From Massospora cicadina (taxonomy: Eukaryota; Entomophthoromycota; Entomophthoromycetes; Entomophthorales; Entomophthoraceae), in NCBI GenBank assembly GCA_022478985.1, contig JAKSZP010005642.1, positions 24,264 to 88,263 on the forward strand: a stretch of DNA of 64,000 nt, in the 5' to 3' direction. Positions 44,725 to 55,624 of the stretch are shown piece by piece (the first letter of the stretch is position 1; each line of letters opens with the position of its first letter). The notes under the pieces are model-generated. The model was given only the letters and a program-made list of their open reading frames with translations, ran no database searches and was not told the DNA's origin. Both the position numbers and the translations under genes were made by a program.

Positions 44725-46650
44725 AGCGCTAATGGTGCCCAACCCAAAAGGGGGAGCCACCATGAATTTTTATTTGCAAATGGGCCAGATAAAGGGATTA
44801 TTAGAATAATAAAATTACTAATATGGCACCTCAGCTAACAGCCTAGGAAGCCATATCAGAAGGGGAGGAAGCTTTGAGGAAATATTTTGTCTGGCGCCCA
44901 CTTTAACTGGCAGTCCATGGCAGACAGCATCAGAGTAGGAGAATCAGCGACATGTGGCTTAAGTAGTTATAATTATGGGTTTTCTTCAGTAACGAGGCTG
45001 GCAATTTCCAACGCCTTGACATATCGAGCAAGTTGATGATTGGCAAAAGTGATGAGAGCAGGAACACAAGTAAATGACTTGATGCACTGGCAGGTTTTAG
45101 GCAATCGGGGTCAAAAAAGAGGTTTTTGCTGCATCAATGCAAGTGCAGCTTTCACCAATAGCAAGCTCCTCAATTTCATATTTTACATTCTCCTCAAAAT
45201 CATGGGGGAGATTTGGGTTGGGAATACCCTCAGCAAGGGATTCCATCGCCCCATGGAGCTATTGGTGAAGGAGGCTGTTGGCAGGAGCTTCAGCAGCTTC
45301 AACTACCCTTTTATTTATATTTTTATAGATGGGATAACTGTTTTGGGATAAAAAAGTGGGGCGCAATTTGGGAGGATCAACGAAAAACTCCTCCAATGCA
45401 AAATCTGGTTTAACATTATATGACCAGTCGTTTTTGTCAATCCAATCAAGACACTCAAAAGGATTTGACTTGGCTAACTCCAGCCCAGCTACTGGAGTTG
45501 GCAATTTGGCTTCACCTTATTGGCTGTAAACTACCAACCACAGCAGCTCAGATGAAACTGTTTCAGCCATCAGCTCAAGTTGCTGTAATTTTACCAAATT
45601 TTTATAAAGTTTAAAATTTTGATTGGCTGCAGCTTTGGAAGCCACGTCAGAATTTGCTGAGGTTGGGAGGCGGGAAAATTGAGCCCCACTCAAAAAATTT
45701 GGGTGTGGCTGCAGCTGAGCCAACGCTGAAGGGGGAGCAGTGGAAGTGGTGGAGGCGGAAGCCATAGGGCACTTGCACTTTGAGTGATCAAGATTGAAGC
45801 ACAAGGGGCAAATGGCGTGGCCATTCTTGACGTGTGCCCAGAATGGGTGTTCAGGGGCGGATCTGATCATTGTGCGAGGGGGAATCATGAGAAGGGTGTT
45901 GTGATGGAATGGGTAGATCGTCACAAAGGCGCGTGGCCCTGCAAATGATCTGCTCCATTCAGAACCACAAACTGCAGCACAGAGTATGCGCCGTAAATGG
46001 CCAAACCCTCTGTAAGCTTATGACGGAGGCATTTGGGGGAAAGGTGGGAGGGCAACCCAGCGAACTGGACCACCAAAATGGTCTCATCTGGGAGCCACAT
46101 ATGTAAGGTGGGGATATGAATGTTTTTAAATATAATTGGCAGCATAGATGCTGCCACCATATTGGCCTCAAATTAAAATCTGAGGTCAAAATAGCCCTTG
46201 ACGGGCGAAAATCAATATATCTGGTGAAATTGAAAACCTCCATGGCCATCTCGATGATGGCCATGCTTGCATATTGGAAAAGATTCCCATATTTGGCCCA
46301 GAAGCCAAAATGCAGGTTGATCCAAGGGAGCACCAAAGGGCTCCAGAGCACCACCTGTGTGCATGTGAGATGATGGGCTAAGTCCTGAGGTGGGACATAA
46401 TGCCTGGTAGCATTGGGAGGGCTAGCAGAGCCAGCCCAGATGCACTTTGGTGGTGACTGAAGGACGCCAGAAGGCGGCGCACCACCACCTAAGCCAGGGC
46501 AGCAGGTGTTGATGGCATTGACATTTTGCTTAAATTGCTCAATTTGAGCTTTTGTTTTTTTTAAACTCAAAATTCGGCTTTGATTTAGATGATCAAAGTG
46601 AAAGAAAGCATGGAGTATCCTTGAAAGGGTAATGTCAGACAATTACAAAT
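44725..46650 (-). mobile_element. E4: gag-only LINE-like element, subfamily II
   Basis: Same protein family as E1-E3 but with a different 3' end: on the minus strand ...GGTGGCTCCCCCTTTTGGGT, GCACCATTAGCGCT and seven A, as in E5. The 3' end sits against the D integrase tail. The 5' limit is uncertain: similarity to the E coding start fades near 46650, and TATAAAAGGG on the minus strand near 46890 might belong to its 5' end. I found no clear TSD. Confidence 0.6.
45250..46642 (-). pseudogene. E4 ORF1/gag-like protein
   Basis: The longest E frames in the window. 46642-45959 (227 codons) opens with a Gln/Lys-rich N-terminus (LKKTKAQIEQFKQNVNAI, possibly coiled), then LVLPWINLHFGFWAKYGNLF. A shifted frame gives TILVVQFAGLPSHLS, LAIYGAYSVLQFVVLNGA, and the frame 45924-45517 carries the knuckle CPLCFNLDHSKCKC. 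The C-terminal part continues to about 45259 and further into the E5-like region. The ligands of the knuckle are intact in all four copies E1-E4. Confidence 0.68.
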
Positions 46651-46869
46651 ATGATGTTTAGAAAAGAGTGGTTTTGAGGAAAATAATATGACTATCAACC
46701 AAAAGACCCTGGTCAATTTCTGGTGGAACCTTGCAAATTGAGGTAACACTTCTAATAATGATTGGGCCAAAAATTCCAGTTCAGGAAGTCAGATTGCCCA
46801 AAACCATCATCCAAATCTGGGAAGGTCATCGGAGGCTCCTCCCCCAGCTCACCTAGTCTGGTACAGGTT

Positions 46870-47167
46870 ACACCTCAGAAAGTGGCCCTTTTATAGGGTT
46901 GGAAGGGGTCCAACCAAGTGAAGAACTTTTCCAGCCCATTGATTGGGTCAAATTTATAAAAGCATTACCTAATGGACTAGTACTTCCTGTTCCTGACCCT
47001 AAATTGGCCCTTCCATTCAAGCGAGGCAAGTTTGAGAAATCTGATATGTTGATGGCTCATATTACCTAATTTGGACATTCCCAAGTCACTAAACTTGAGC
47101 CTCAATGTTTTTACTTTACTATTGACTTTATTAAGTATATTCTCTTTTTACCCCCTGATGGCGCCTA
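46870..47167 (+). pseudogene. Unrecognised coding-like remnant
   Basis: A frame of about 95 codons with a single stop and protein-like composition: PSEELFQPIDWVKFIKALPNG, LPFKRGKFEKSDMLMAHIT, then FGHSQVTKLEPQCFYFTIDFI and a stop. There is no ATG in a convincing place and no partner elsewhere in the window. It could be a gag piece of D or of another Gypsy element. Confidence 0.35.
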
Positions 47168-47454
47168 ATAAACTTTATAAAACTAAACATTTTTAGCATC
47201 TATTTTTTTGTTTTTTTTCATATAAATGGTGAGAAAAGCCCTTCATTATATTAATGGATTCGTGGTAAAAGAAGCATCAGCGAGCCTTTTCCCAAAACAA
47301 ATATTTAACAATCATCAACAGCCCAACTACTGACCTTGCCCTACTCACTTCAACTGTCAGAAGTCATCCTATCAACCTGGCCCTGTTTACGCTGATCAAC
47401 TTCAGTACAACTTTCAGCGTGGCCCACTTATAATAATAAATGACGCAGGCCCTA

Positions 47455-47990
47455 TGGGGGAAATTGTTTTATATGTGGTTTCCCTGGGAAGCTGGCACAA
47501 GGTTGTCCCAATTTTCAAGTCCATCCCATACAGCAGGAACAGTACTACTAGGGAAAAGTCAGAGCAGAGTAGAGATGGGAATCTCTATTTTGGTATCTAA
47601 ACCCCAGACGTCCTACCTGAACCATTTGTAGTATTTCCATCAGAAGTCCCTCTATATGATGACACGTTCCTATACCAGCAGCCAGTTGGAAGGGTGAATA
47701 TATTGACACAAGAGCAAGTTGAGGATATGGTGGAAGGAGGCCCTATGGAGCAACCAAAGCCATACGCTTGTCAAATGGTTGACCAAGTTTCCCCTGACAA
47801 GCTGGACCCCTCCTCTGATACGCTTTCCCTGCGTGGAGTAAACGTCGCCCTTCTGGTTGACACTATCATCCAAGAATACCCCAAAGTTAGTGAGGAGATT
47901 ATGAGCTTCCTTGGGAAAAAAGAGCCACTGTATGTCCATATGTTAAACAGTCAAAATTTATCATATATAGTGTACATACTGTGACATTGT
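47455..47990 (+). pseudogene. C2 gag 3' end with broken zinc knuckle
   Basis: The knuckle position of C1 (CX2CX4HX4C) reads NCFICGFPGKLAQGC here: three cysteines remain but the histidine is lysine. The linker that follows (47694-47984: open, acidic) matches C1 16850-17138 closely (CQMVDQVSPDKLDPSSDTL vs CQLFDYLPTDEPDPSADAL). Confidence 0.68.
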
Positions 47991-48009
47991 TGTAGCCAAA
48001 ACCTGAGTC

Positions 48010-48231
48010 CACGCTATAATAGATACAGGCGCTCCAGTCAACATAGTGTCTACTAAGTTAGTGGCTAAGTTGACACTAAAGCCTGATGTGGAACACCAAA
48101 TGGTGTATAGAACCACTGGATCAGAAAACACGGTCTCTAAGGGAGCATACAGCGCTCTTCCATTGCAGTTTGGGATGATTGTCATTGTAGCTCTAGAAAT
48201 AGTGTTGCCAAATAATATTAGGACATGTTAA
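48010..48231 (+). pseudogene. C2 aspartic protease
   Basis: AIIDTGAPVNIVSTKLVAKL with an intact DTG triad, then TTGSENTVSKGAYSALPLQFG in an open frame (48046-48231), stopping shortly after IVLPN. It is the best protease of the B/C type in the window. Confidence 0.75.
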
Positions 48232-48984
48232 TTGGAACTGCAATCATATGACACTTTGGGGCTGTCATGGATATGACGGAGGAGACCTATAAAATTTTGG
48301 GACAGCAGTTCCTGATTTATTTTCGGTGGAGTAACCAGGGACCCAGTGCATATGGGACATGTCAACCTCACCTAAAGTAAGGCGTATTTCCAGTGCGTTA
48401 CCATCAATTAAAAAGGAGAACCTGTTTTTCCTCAGCAGATATATGAGTATCAAGGGTTGCCTCTCTGAGCTGCTGGGCCTTTATCTATTCCCTCTGGACA
48501 CCAAGTCCTATTAACCACTGAGTTAGAGGTAGAAAAACTAGCCAATCTATGAGAAGGTCATTGAGCCATATCAGCAGTTTCAGCTGGAGCCTCATGTGGC
48601 TCCAGGCATTATATTACCAGGACACGGAGAAATCAAGGTTTTACTAGCGAAACTACAAAATAAACCTCTGCAGATCTGCTGACACCAAATATTACATATT
48701 TGCATTTGATACCCATTGAGGAGATCCTTCAGGTTCATGAGTTCAGGTCACTGGATGAATTCAGTCTATCTATCAAATCACAGCTTGGTGTAATGATTGA
48801 GGTACCACACAATGAATTAATGGAGTTATCAGAAGCGCAGAAGGATCAAGCAATATCTCTATTTTAAAAATATAAAGAGATTTTCACCATTGACAACCAT
48901 GATATAGTTTGTGCACAGGGGGTGGTTCAATTGTTGGACAATGAATATCATCCTCCTATCAGGTCATGGATAACCTGCCAATAA

Positions 48985-49770
48985 AGAGCAGCTGAAGACG
49001 TCATCAATGAGTAAATTGAGAAGCTGCTGAAGCAAGGGATGCTCAAACCCTCAAAGAGTCCATGGACTTTACCCATCCTAATTGATAAAAAGAAGGATGG
49101 TACCAACTGGGTAGTAATAGACTACCAGAAGTTCAACAGTATCATCAAGAATGATTCATAACCCTTATCACAGATTGACAATGCTCTGGATTGGTTAAGC
49201 AGAGCTCGGTACTTTTCAGCAATACATTTGATATTGGGCTACTGGAAGAATTGGGTTTCCTACAGCAGAACAGGATGAATGGATCATTATCACGTCCAGA
49301 GGGCTTTTACAGCCGGCCCATATGCCACAAGGGCTGTGTAATGCCCTGGACGCATTTCAACAGGCCATGGATACCATCCATTGAAACTTAAAGCTATCAT
49401 GTGTTCTCATGTACCACAATGATACTAATGTTTTTTCGCACATGTTTTATAAGCACCTTACCATCTGGATGAGGTATTCCGCTGGCTGGCTGAGGCCAAC
49501 ATCAAGATTATGCCCTGAAAATGTCACTTCTTCAAAAGCCAGCTGGAGCATCTAGGCTTTGTAGTAGATGCCAAGGGACTACAACCTCAACCAGCCAAAG
49601 TGGAAACTATTTGGAAAAAGACCCCGCCAAGCAGCAAATGCAATGTAAAGGCATTATTTGTGATAGTCAGTTACTACTGACGCTAAATCCCCAACTTCAG
49701 CTGTATTGAAGGACCGCTGTTTGAGTTACAAAAAAGTATGCCAGGTTTGAATGGATAGAATGTTGCCAAT
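48985..49770 (+). pseudogene. C2 reverse transcriptase
   Basis: INE..EKLLKQGMLKPSKSPW, LIDKKKDGTNWVVIDYQKFN, RYFSAIHLILGYW, then the catalytic box as YHND (49412-49423), where C1 has YLDD, so the first catalytic Asp is lost. Frameshifts are frequent after 49250. Confidence 0.78.
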
Positions 49771-50395
49771 GTTCCTTTTATATATTTCAGATGGCATTAA
49801 TCAGCGCGCCAGTGCTACATTATCTAATTTTGATAAAAGTTTATTGTTCAGATGGATACATCACTTTCCGCCATGTGGCAGTTCTATCACAACAAGACAA
49901 TAAAGGGGTCGAGCACCCAGTTGCATACTGCAGTTGGAACTTAAACTGCCAAGAGCGCAACTACACCATAACCAAGCAAGAGTGCTTAGCAATGATCTAT
50001 GCATAAAAGCAATTCAGGGTCTATTTGTACAGGGTAAAGTTTAAAGTTGTAACAGATCATGTGGTGTTAAGCTGGAGGCAGAATCTCAGAGAACCTGAGG
50101 GGCGGCTAGCCCGATAGCTCTTAAGCTGCAGACTTACAACTTTGAAATCCTTCACCAACTTGATGCAAAAAACCAAAAAACCAATTGCTTATCAAGATTG
50201 CCAACCATTGCTGTTACGACAGATCTCAGTGATGTAATGTTTGGCAAGATGCTCAGCGGGAAATATGATGATGAACCACCCCAAGTCATCAAGGAATTAG
50301 ATGGAATAAAGGGCCAATACAGTTTAGAAGAATGGTGAGTTGTACAAGTGGATAGAGGATGCTGCTGTGGATATCCCAAGACCTTTCACATGATC
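49771..50395 (+). pseudogene. C2 RNase H
   Basis: Open stretch 49791-50006 with HVAVLSQQDNKGVEHPVAYCSWNLNCQERNYTITKQECLAMIYA, then a broken VTDHVVLSW block and LSRLPTIAVTTDLSDVMFGKMLSGKY, colinear with C1 19360-19420. S1 interrupts the gene just downstream. Confidence 0.75.
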
Positions 50396-50412
50396 AAATA
50401 TTATTATTAGCA

Positions 50413-50706
50413 GGTGAGGATACCCCAGTGGTAGAGTATGAACCCTCTACCACTGCCTCCCAAGTTTGATCCCAGTAATGGACTTTGGGTAGGGGACGAT
50501 TTTGACTGTGTTGGTTTTGCACATCAATGCCCTAAACTGAGATAGCGAATAGCAAAGGCGGTCCATGGAGTTCCTGGCCTATCATACGCCACGCATGGAG
50601 GTTTTCGGGTTTTATCCTCCTTTCCCACTTTCTTCACTTCCCTAATCAGTGTGGTATTGTCCCCAGGTCGGCCCACCTCAAATAAAATTTAAAAATTTAA
50701 ATTTAA
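50413..50706 (+). mobile_element. S1: tRNA-headed SINE
   Basis: 294 bp between a perfect 17 bp TSD, aaatattattattagca (50396-50412 and 50707-50723). The 5' end holds a pol III-type promoter: an A-box-like TACCCCAGTGGTAGAG (50421-50436) and a weak B box AGTTTGATCCC (about 50463-50473). The middle has no ORF. The 3' tail ggtattgtccccaggtcggc, ccacctcaaataaaa matches the tail of E1-E3 and of S2. Retrotransposition in trans is expected from its structure. Confidence 0.85.
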
Positions 50707-50723
50707 AAATATTATTATTAGCA

Positions 50724-51072
50724 CACACCGAGCAGTCAGACATGGTGGGGTATGCAAGACCCTGTAAATGTTGCGAATGTGGTACTACTGTGAAGGCCTG
50801 TAATTTGACGTGCTCAAAATGATCTCCTGCTGCCACCAGTGCCAAGTGGAGAAGTCATTCTGCCAAAAGACTCCATACCAGTTAGTAAACCTCACTTACT
50901 TGGCATAAGGTTTCAGTCGATGTGGTAGGGCCTCTGCCAACTGGAGAAAACCAGTCCAAGTATATTCTGGTGGCAATTGACCACTTGTTCAAGTGTGTTG
51001 AAACATGGGTAATCCACAATCTGGGGGCGGTCATTGTGGCTAAGTTTGTGATGGAGTGTATAATCCAGCGAC
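50724..51072 (+). pseudogene. C2 integrase, first part
   Basis: The zinc-domain relic with SPAATSAKWRS, then SVDVVGPLP, NQSKYILVAIDHLFKCVET and AVIVAKFVMECIIQRHG. It breaks off at the F insertion (TSD atggc at 51073-51077) and resumes at 51846. Confidence 0.75.
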
Positions 51073-51077
51073 ATGGC

Positions 51078-51840
51078 TGTGGGAAACCAGCTTATTTTTG
51101 CTCGCTGGTGCATTCTGCCAGCTGGTTTCCACAAGTAATTTTAAAAAAATAAGGTTAAATATAAAGCATTAATAATAAATTGGATTTTTAAGAGTTTACT
51201 ATACATGCAATACAAGTGAAAAATGATAATCCTCAGCCTTTGACTATCTAGTATTTAAAATAATTTTTGAGGGTTGAGGGGGAATTCAGGAATATGTTTA
51301 GAATAGCCTACATGAGTCTGAATTAGAAAATATGCAAAAATAATGTATCATAACTTGGGAACTCACTTCAGGGTAGCAAAGCAAAGGGAGAGGAATTCTG
51401 ATTGGCCCAGACATACCCATGAGGTAACATTTTTATAAACTTGAGCCAATCACCACCTGAGAAATTTCTTGCACCTTGGGGGACCCCCACCAAGCCTATA
51501 AAAGGGGAGTCCCCATGCAGGTGTGTTGAAGGACTTCGTTGGGGTCAGGGGCGTGCCTTCTAATGGTAACCCCGAAGTCTGTGGGGAGGTCAGAGTAATC
51601 TGAACAGCTGATTTTACTAGTGCCCATACAGGTTTTAACTGGTGTTTCCCCCATTTAATGGGGTTCCACTGAGAATCGGCCAAGGACTTTTGGCCAATTT
51701 CTTCAACTTTCTCAAATTTTATAATAAATGAACTCTTAACGGCATCAAGAAAAAGTTGCAAATGGCTGACATTTCCCTTTTTTGGTGGAACTCGACCTAC
51801 TGCATTCTTATTTTTAGGCTGCAAAGGTAAATGTCTGACA
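51078..51840 (+). mobile_element. F: solo LTR of an otherwise absent family
   Basis: 763 bp, TGTGGGAAACC...TCTGACA, with a perfect 5 bp TSD, ATGGC, at 51073-51077 and 51841-51845. The C2 integrase frame joins exactly across it. It contains gattggcc and gccaatca (CCAAT-type) followed by a strong TATA box and a GC-richer downstream segment, the layout of an LTR promoter. No other copy is in this window. Its internal consistency suggests a relatively recent arrival. Confidence 0.85.
51497..51504 (+). promoter_or_regulatory. TATA box of LTR F
   Basis: TATAAAAG within cctataaaaggggag, about 60-100 bp downstream of two CCAAT-like motifs. It is the best TATA box in the window. It would drive plus-strand transcription into the C2 integrase remnant. 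Confidence 0.55.
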
Positions 51841-51845
51841 ATGGC

Positions 51846-52515
51846 TGTCATCAGTTCATCTTTACTGATAAAGGGGCATACTTCATCTCGCACATTTTAC
51901 CTAAGCTCAATGAACTTATGGCAATCTTCAGAGTTCTAACGACCCCTTATTACCCAAAATCCAATGGTATGGTCAAATGTATTAATGTGACACTGGTGAA
52001 TATACTCCAGAAGCTGGTAAAAAATAGACTCTCTGATTGGTTTACTCTCCGTTCCACCGCTGTATTTGCTTACAACATCAGTTATCACTTAAAAACGTGA
52101 AAAATTCCTTTTCCAGTTACTATATGGGCGGCACCCCACTCTACCATACTGCTCAATGTCTGTGTGGAAGATACCAGTGGAATGGATCCTCAACGCTACT
52201 TGGCCAACCTAACAAATATGCTGATTAAGCTTTAAACTGAAGAGTACTCGATCAGCTTAGTTAAGAAGATTAGGAATCAAGCTGCCAATCAGGTATGGTG
52301 TAGCGGGTTAGCTCAGTAAAAGATGGGGACATGGTTCTATTCCATGATTATCATGGGTTTAGGTAGAAGCATAAGTTGGCCAGTATCTGGATTGGTCCGT
52401 TCAAAATTATTGAGAAAACAGGTGTCAACGCCTATACTATCAAGGACCCTGAAAGTGGCCAGGTTTATTAACCAAGTGCATGCAAAGTTCTTCTGAGCGT
52501 ATAAGCACTAGGAGC
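51846..52515 (+). pseudogene. C2 integrase, second part
   Basis: FIFTDKGAYFISHILPKLNELMAIFRVLTTPYYPKSNGMVKCINVTLVNILQ (second Asp in TDKGAYF; the catalytic Glu of the VERVN motif reads K in VKCIN), then the C-terminal domain HDYHGFR.KHKLASIWIGPFKIIEKTGVNAYTIKDPESGQ, as in C1. Confidence 0.78.
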
Positions 52516-52539
52516 CTTATCATCCAGTCAAGGGGGTAT

Positions 52540-53100
52540 TGTCACGATTCTGACATGACTGGATTATAAGCCCTAAGTTGTTATGGCGGTATGGGTAGAA
52601 TCCGCCAATCATGATTGTGAGCTATGATTATTTGAGCGCCTTAGGATGAGGTGATATTGGATTGAATGGAATACTGGATCACCTACAAATCAGGTGATAA
52701 GGTTATAACAAACAAATAATGAGTGGTTTGACTCAAACTAAGGTGATAGAGAATTGAATACCATACTCTGCTGAAACCAATGAGATACAGCAGAACTGAA
52801 TAGCTAAGCTGAGGAGATGGTATTAACCAAAGTTGCTGAGATATAAGCAAAAAGAGACAATTGAAGAGAGGAGGATTGTTAATAAGAAAAAGAGAGCAGA
52901 GCAGCAACCGTCCGCTGAAAATATCAATTTTAAATTAAGAAGTTTTGTCATAGCATTAGATCCCATTTATTAATTTATATTTTTTCATGTGGCTGTGTGG
53001 AGGACAAATGATCTCCATATCGTCTATTCTTTTGTGCAGTGGGCTATACCCTGCACAAAACCATTCGGCTTATCTTCTATATATTGCCAAAGTTATAACA
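52540..53100 (+). mobile_element. C2 3' LTR
   Basis: 561 bp from TGTCACGATTC to ...GTTATAACA, preceded by the PPT TCAAGGGGGTAT. It aligns with the C1 LTRs, with extra sequence in the middle. Confidence 0.82.
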
Positions 53101-53904
53101 GGAGAAAATCTTGAACCCTTAGAGACAAACGCAGTTTGCAATACGTGCTACCATGGAAAGAGTTCCTATCAAATGAATATAGTTGGGTTCCGTCCAAAGA
53201 TTGCAAAAATATCAAGAGTTGATTAATGAGTTTCACAATTCTTACCACAAGGCACACTCATCCTCCCTTACCTGGAAGGATATAATTGCAGCCATCAAAC
53301 TCACAACGATGTATAAGAACTACGCCTTGGATAAGGCCACTGAAGGGGATTAGACCCTGCCATTCTAGGAAAGGGTAATGTAAAGCTCTTTATCTAGCTA
53401 TCAAAGCTGACATGGTTATGCACCCATTTTTGGTCCAAGAAGGGTTATACCCCAAAGCACTGGGACTTACCAAGATCTCATAACTTAGGCTTACCCTGGA
53501 TGAGAGATGGTATGCTGCTGCCCCTCCTTGTTTGCCACGTGCCTTTCCCCCATTCACTCCTAAGCTTCAACCCATCCCAATCTTGAAATCTGGAGTCTTT
53601 TATCAAAATCAAACAACTTTGTGTAGATAGATAAAATTCAAAAACCTACACAATTAGGGGTCAATGCCTATCTCCCATCAAAAGTACATTAGGAGCCAAC
53701 TTGGAAGGGGCAAATTCGTTAACTAAGTCAAAGTTGAGCAAAAAGCTAAAAAGAAAAGGGTTAAAACAAGGATAAAACCCGACACTCCATTCCAAAAAAT
53801 ACAAATTCTGACGTTAGAATTTGATTACAACTTAAGCTTGGAGTGGAAATTCTGCCCAATATTATTTAAGGAAAATCGGGATTTAAAGCTGTTGATAAAT
53901 GGAT
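53101..53904. other. Decayed flank, possibly coding once
   Basis: Plus-strand frames show scattered protein-like text (YHKAHSSSLTWKDIIAAIKL, LTTMYKNYALDKATEGD) broken by stops. It could be gag of another element. No motif allows a name. Confidence 0.3.
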
Positions 53905-53920
53905 TAAAAATCAGAAATCA

Positions 53921-54216
53921 AGGGGGTGGAAGGCGATTCAGTAGGGCGTACGGCTACCAACCTGAAGGTTGTGGGTTCAATTCCCGCCCTTTGCACATCG
54001 ATTGGGGTGCCAGCCAAAGGAAGCTATTGGCGGTTAGTAGGTCTAATAACACAAAAACCTTACCCATGATGTAACTAGAAAAATTTGAGTCCCAATATGG
54101 AGGTGAAAAAAACTTTCTTTGATGGAGTTGACCCTGTTCAGGTTTCATGTTGTTTCTTTCTTTCATTTCTTTCTTTTGGTAATGCCTGTCCCCTGGTCGG
54201 CTTGCCTCAGTTAAAT
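53921..54216 (+). mobile_element. S2: tRNA-headed SINE
   Basis: About 295 bp with a perfect 16 bp TSD, taaaaatcagaaatca (53905-53920 and 54216-54231). The head is strongly tRNA-like: an A-box-like region around 53931-53947, and a perfect B box GGTTCAATTCC at 53974-53984 inside gtgggttcaattcccgcc. The 3' tail ggtaatgcctgtcccctggt, cggcttgcctcagttaaat is the S1/E1-E3 tail. Body sequence is only partly shared with S1 (tttgcacatc block). Confidence 0.87.
53974..53984 (+). promoter_or_regulatory. Pol III B box of S2
   Basis: GGTTCAATTCC fits the consensus GGTTCRANNCC exactly, about 50 bp downstream of the element start, the normal internal promoter spacing. Confidence 0.75.
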
Positions 54217-54231
54217 AAAAATCAGAAATCA

Positions 54232-55609
54232 TTCCCTGCTATTATAGTTCAGCTTAATAGCCTCCCTTTCCCCCAGCCCAGACTCAAAACTCAACTTCTA
54301 CTTATGGTAGGTGTTGAGTCATTGTTTTGATTTTCTTATTAAAAATAAAACCCCAAGATTTCTTTGTATATTTTATTAAATTGTATATTTAAATCTGCAG
54401 TTCCTATTTTTCAAAGTTGACACCACCCAAGGGTCACGTTTAATGGCCTCAATGATAGAGGAACACTTAGGTGCTAATTTAACCCAAAATTTTGGAAGAT
54501 ACAACTTACATTGACAAGGACCCCCCAATCTGACCCCATTATTCTGATAACGCGCAGTTGAGCAGTCTGTTCCTGATGTCTTGGCTGCTGAAGCACCCAC
54601 ATTCAGAGGCCAGTGTTCTTGTGGCACGTACTTATCCTAACTCCATACTCAGGAATTAATCAGAAAAGATTAAATCACTTTAAGATCAGGGAAAACTATT
54701 TGGAGCGCATAAAATAGAAAAAGAGAATATCTAAGTTAATAGGTAACACCAGGTTGGTTGATAATCCAGAAATAAATGGATGCAAGATAATAGCAAATGA
54801 AATTTTATAGAAGGGATGTGTAAGGTTATATACGGTACTAATTATAGACAGGCCATATTATAAAGCCAGTCTTTCTTCATGAGCAGGAGGCCGCAAAATT
54901 AAGATGTCATAGGCGCAACCAACCATAAGGGATCTACTCTTATCAAACTGCAAGGAGTTAGTTTTCAAAAAGCCTTTACTAGAGCATAGAAATGAAACTA
55001 TGAAAGAATATCAGCTAATAACATATAAAGAATGATTCTTTCCTATCAATGCTCCTAAAGATTAATTCTTAAAACTAGAAAGCTAATGATACATCAATTT
55101 CTAAAGGAGCAGATAATCTTTCTTAAATTGTTAATAAGAGCTAATCATAGTTGGGAGGCTTGATAATACTCATCTATCATATGAATTTCACCAGCAATTC
55201 TGGGCAAGCACCAATTAGATGAATATAACAACTTTGCTGTTCAACTTGATCTATACGTTGCAGCATAAGTGACGCATCCACACCGCCTCAGAGCAGAAAA
55301 TAATGTATAAGCAATTACCAATGTATACAGTTACATAGATATATGAGGTTAGGGTGTGAAGCATAACTCTTTTTAAATCAAATCATTAACTATAGAGTTT
55401 AAAAAAGAGGATATATAACAGTATATAGATTCAACTTTCATAAAGATAGAGCTTATATTACAGTGAAAGCAAACATGATATTTATTTTAGAAAATAGTAT
55501 GTTTTATACTCAATTTAGACGATTAAACATAATTGCACAAATACTTTTGTTATATTGGAACAGAAGCATAAGATTTCAGGTGCACCAATTACTAAAAAAA
55601 GTACAGAGT
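54232..55609. other. No gene recognised
   Basis: AT-rich sequence between S2 and E3. There are no long ORFs, no repeat partner in the window and no RNA gene. Confidence 0.45.
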
Positions 55610-55624
55610 ACTGTTAGAAGTCAG

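Larger units (their letters stand above)
47290..53100 (+). mobile_element. C2: 5'-truncated family C element
   Basis: Colinear with C1 from the end of gag (about 47290) through protease, RT, RNase H, integrase, PPT and 3' LTR (52540-53100). The 5' LTR and most of gag are missing. SINE S1 (50413-50706) and solo LTR F (51078-51840) are inserted in it, each with its own TSD. It is more decayed than C1 in RT but better preserved in protease. Confidence 0.82.

Noticed and set aside
46876..46900. TATAAAAGGG on the minus strand as a proven E4 promoter
   Set aside because: The E4 5' end is not defined and the subfamily-I copies lack a matching box, so the motif may be chance or belong to another remnant.
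51450..51893. Open frame of 147 codons on the minus strand
   Set aside because: It runs across the boundary of solo LTR F into the C2 integrase remnant on the opposite strand. It is made of two unrelated DNA sources and is a chance frame.
53921..53995. A tRNA gene
   Set aside because: A and B boxes are good, but the region is the head of a 295 bp SINE with TSD and tail. No complete cloverleaf with a 7 bp acceptor stem was seen.
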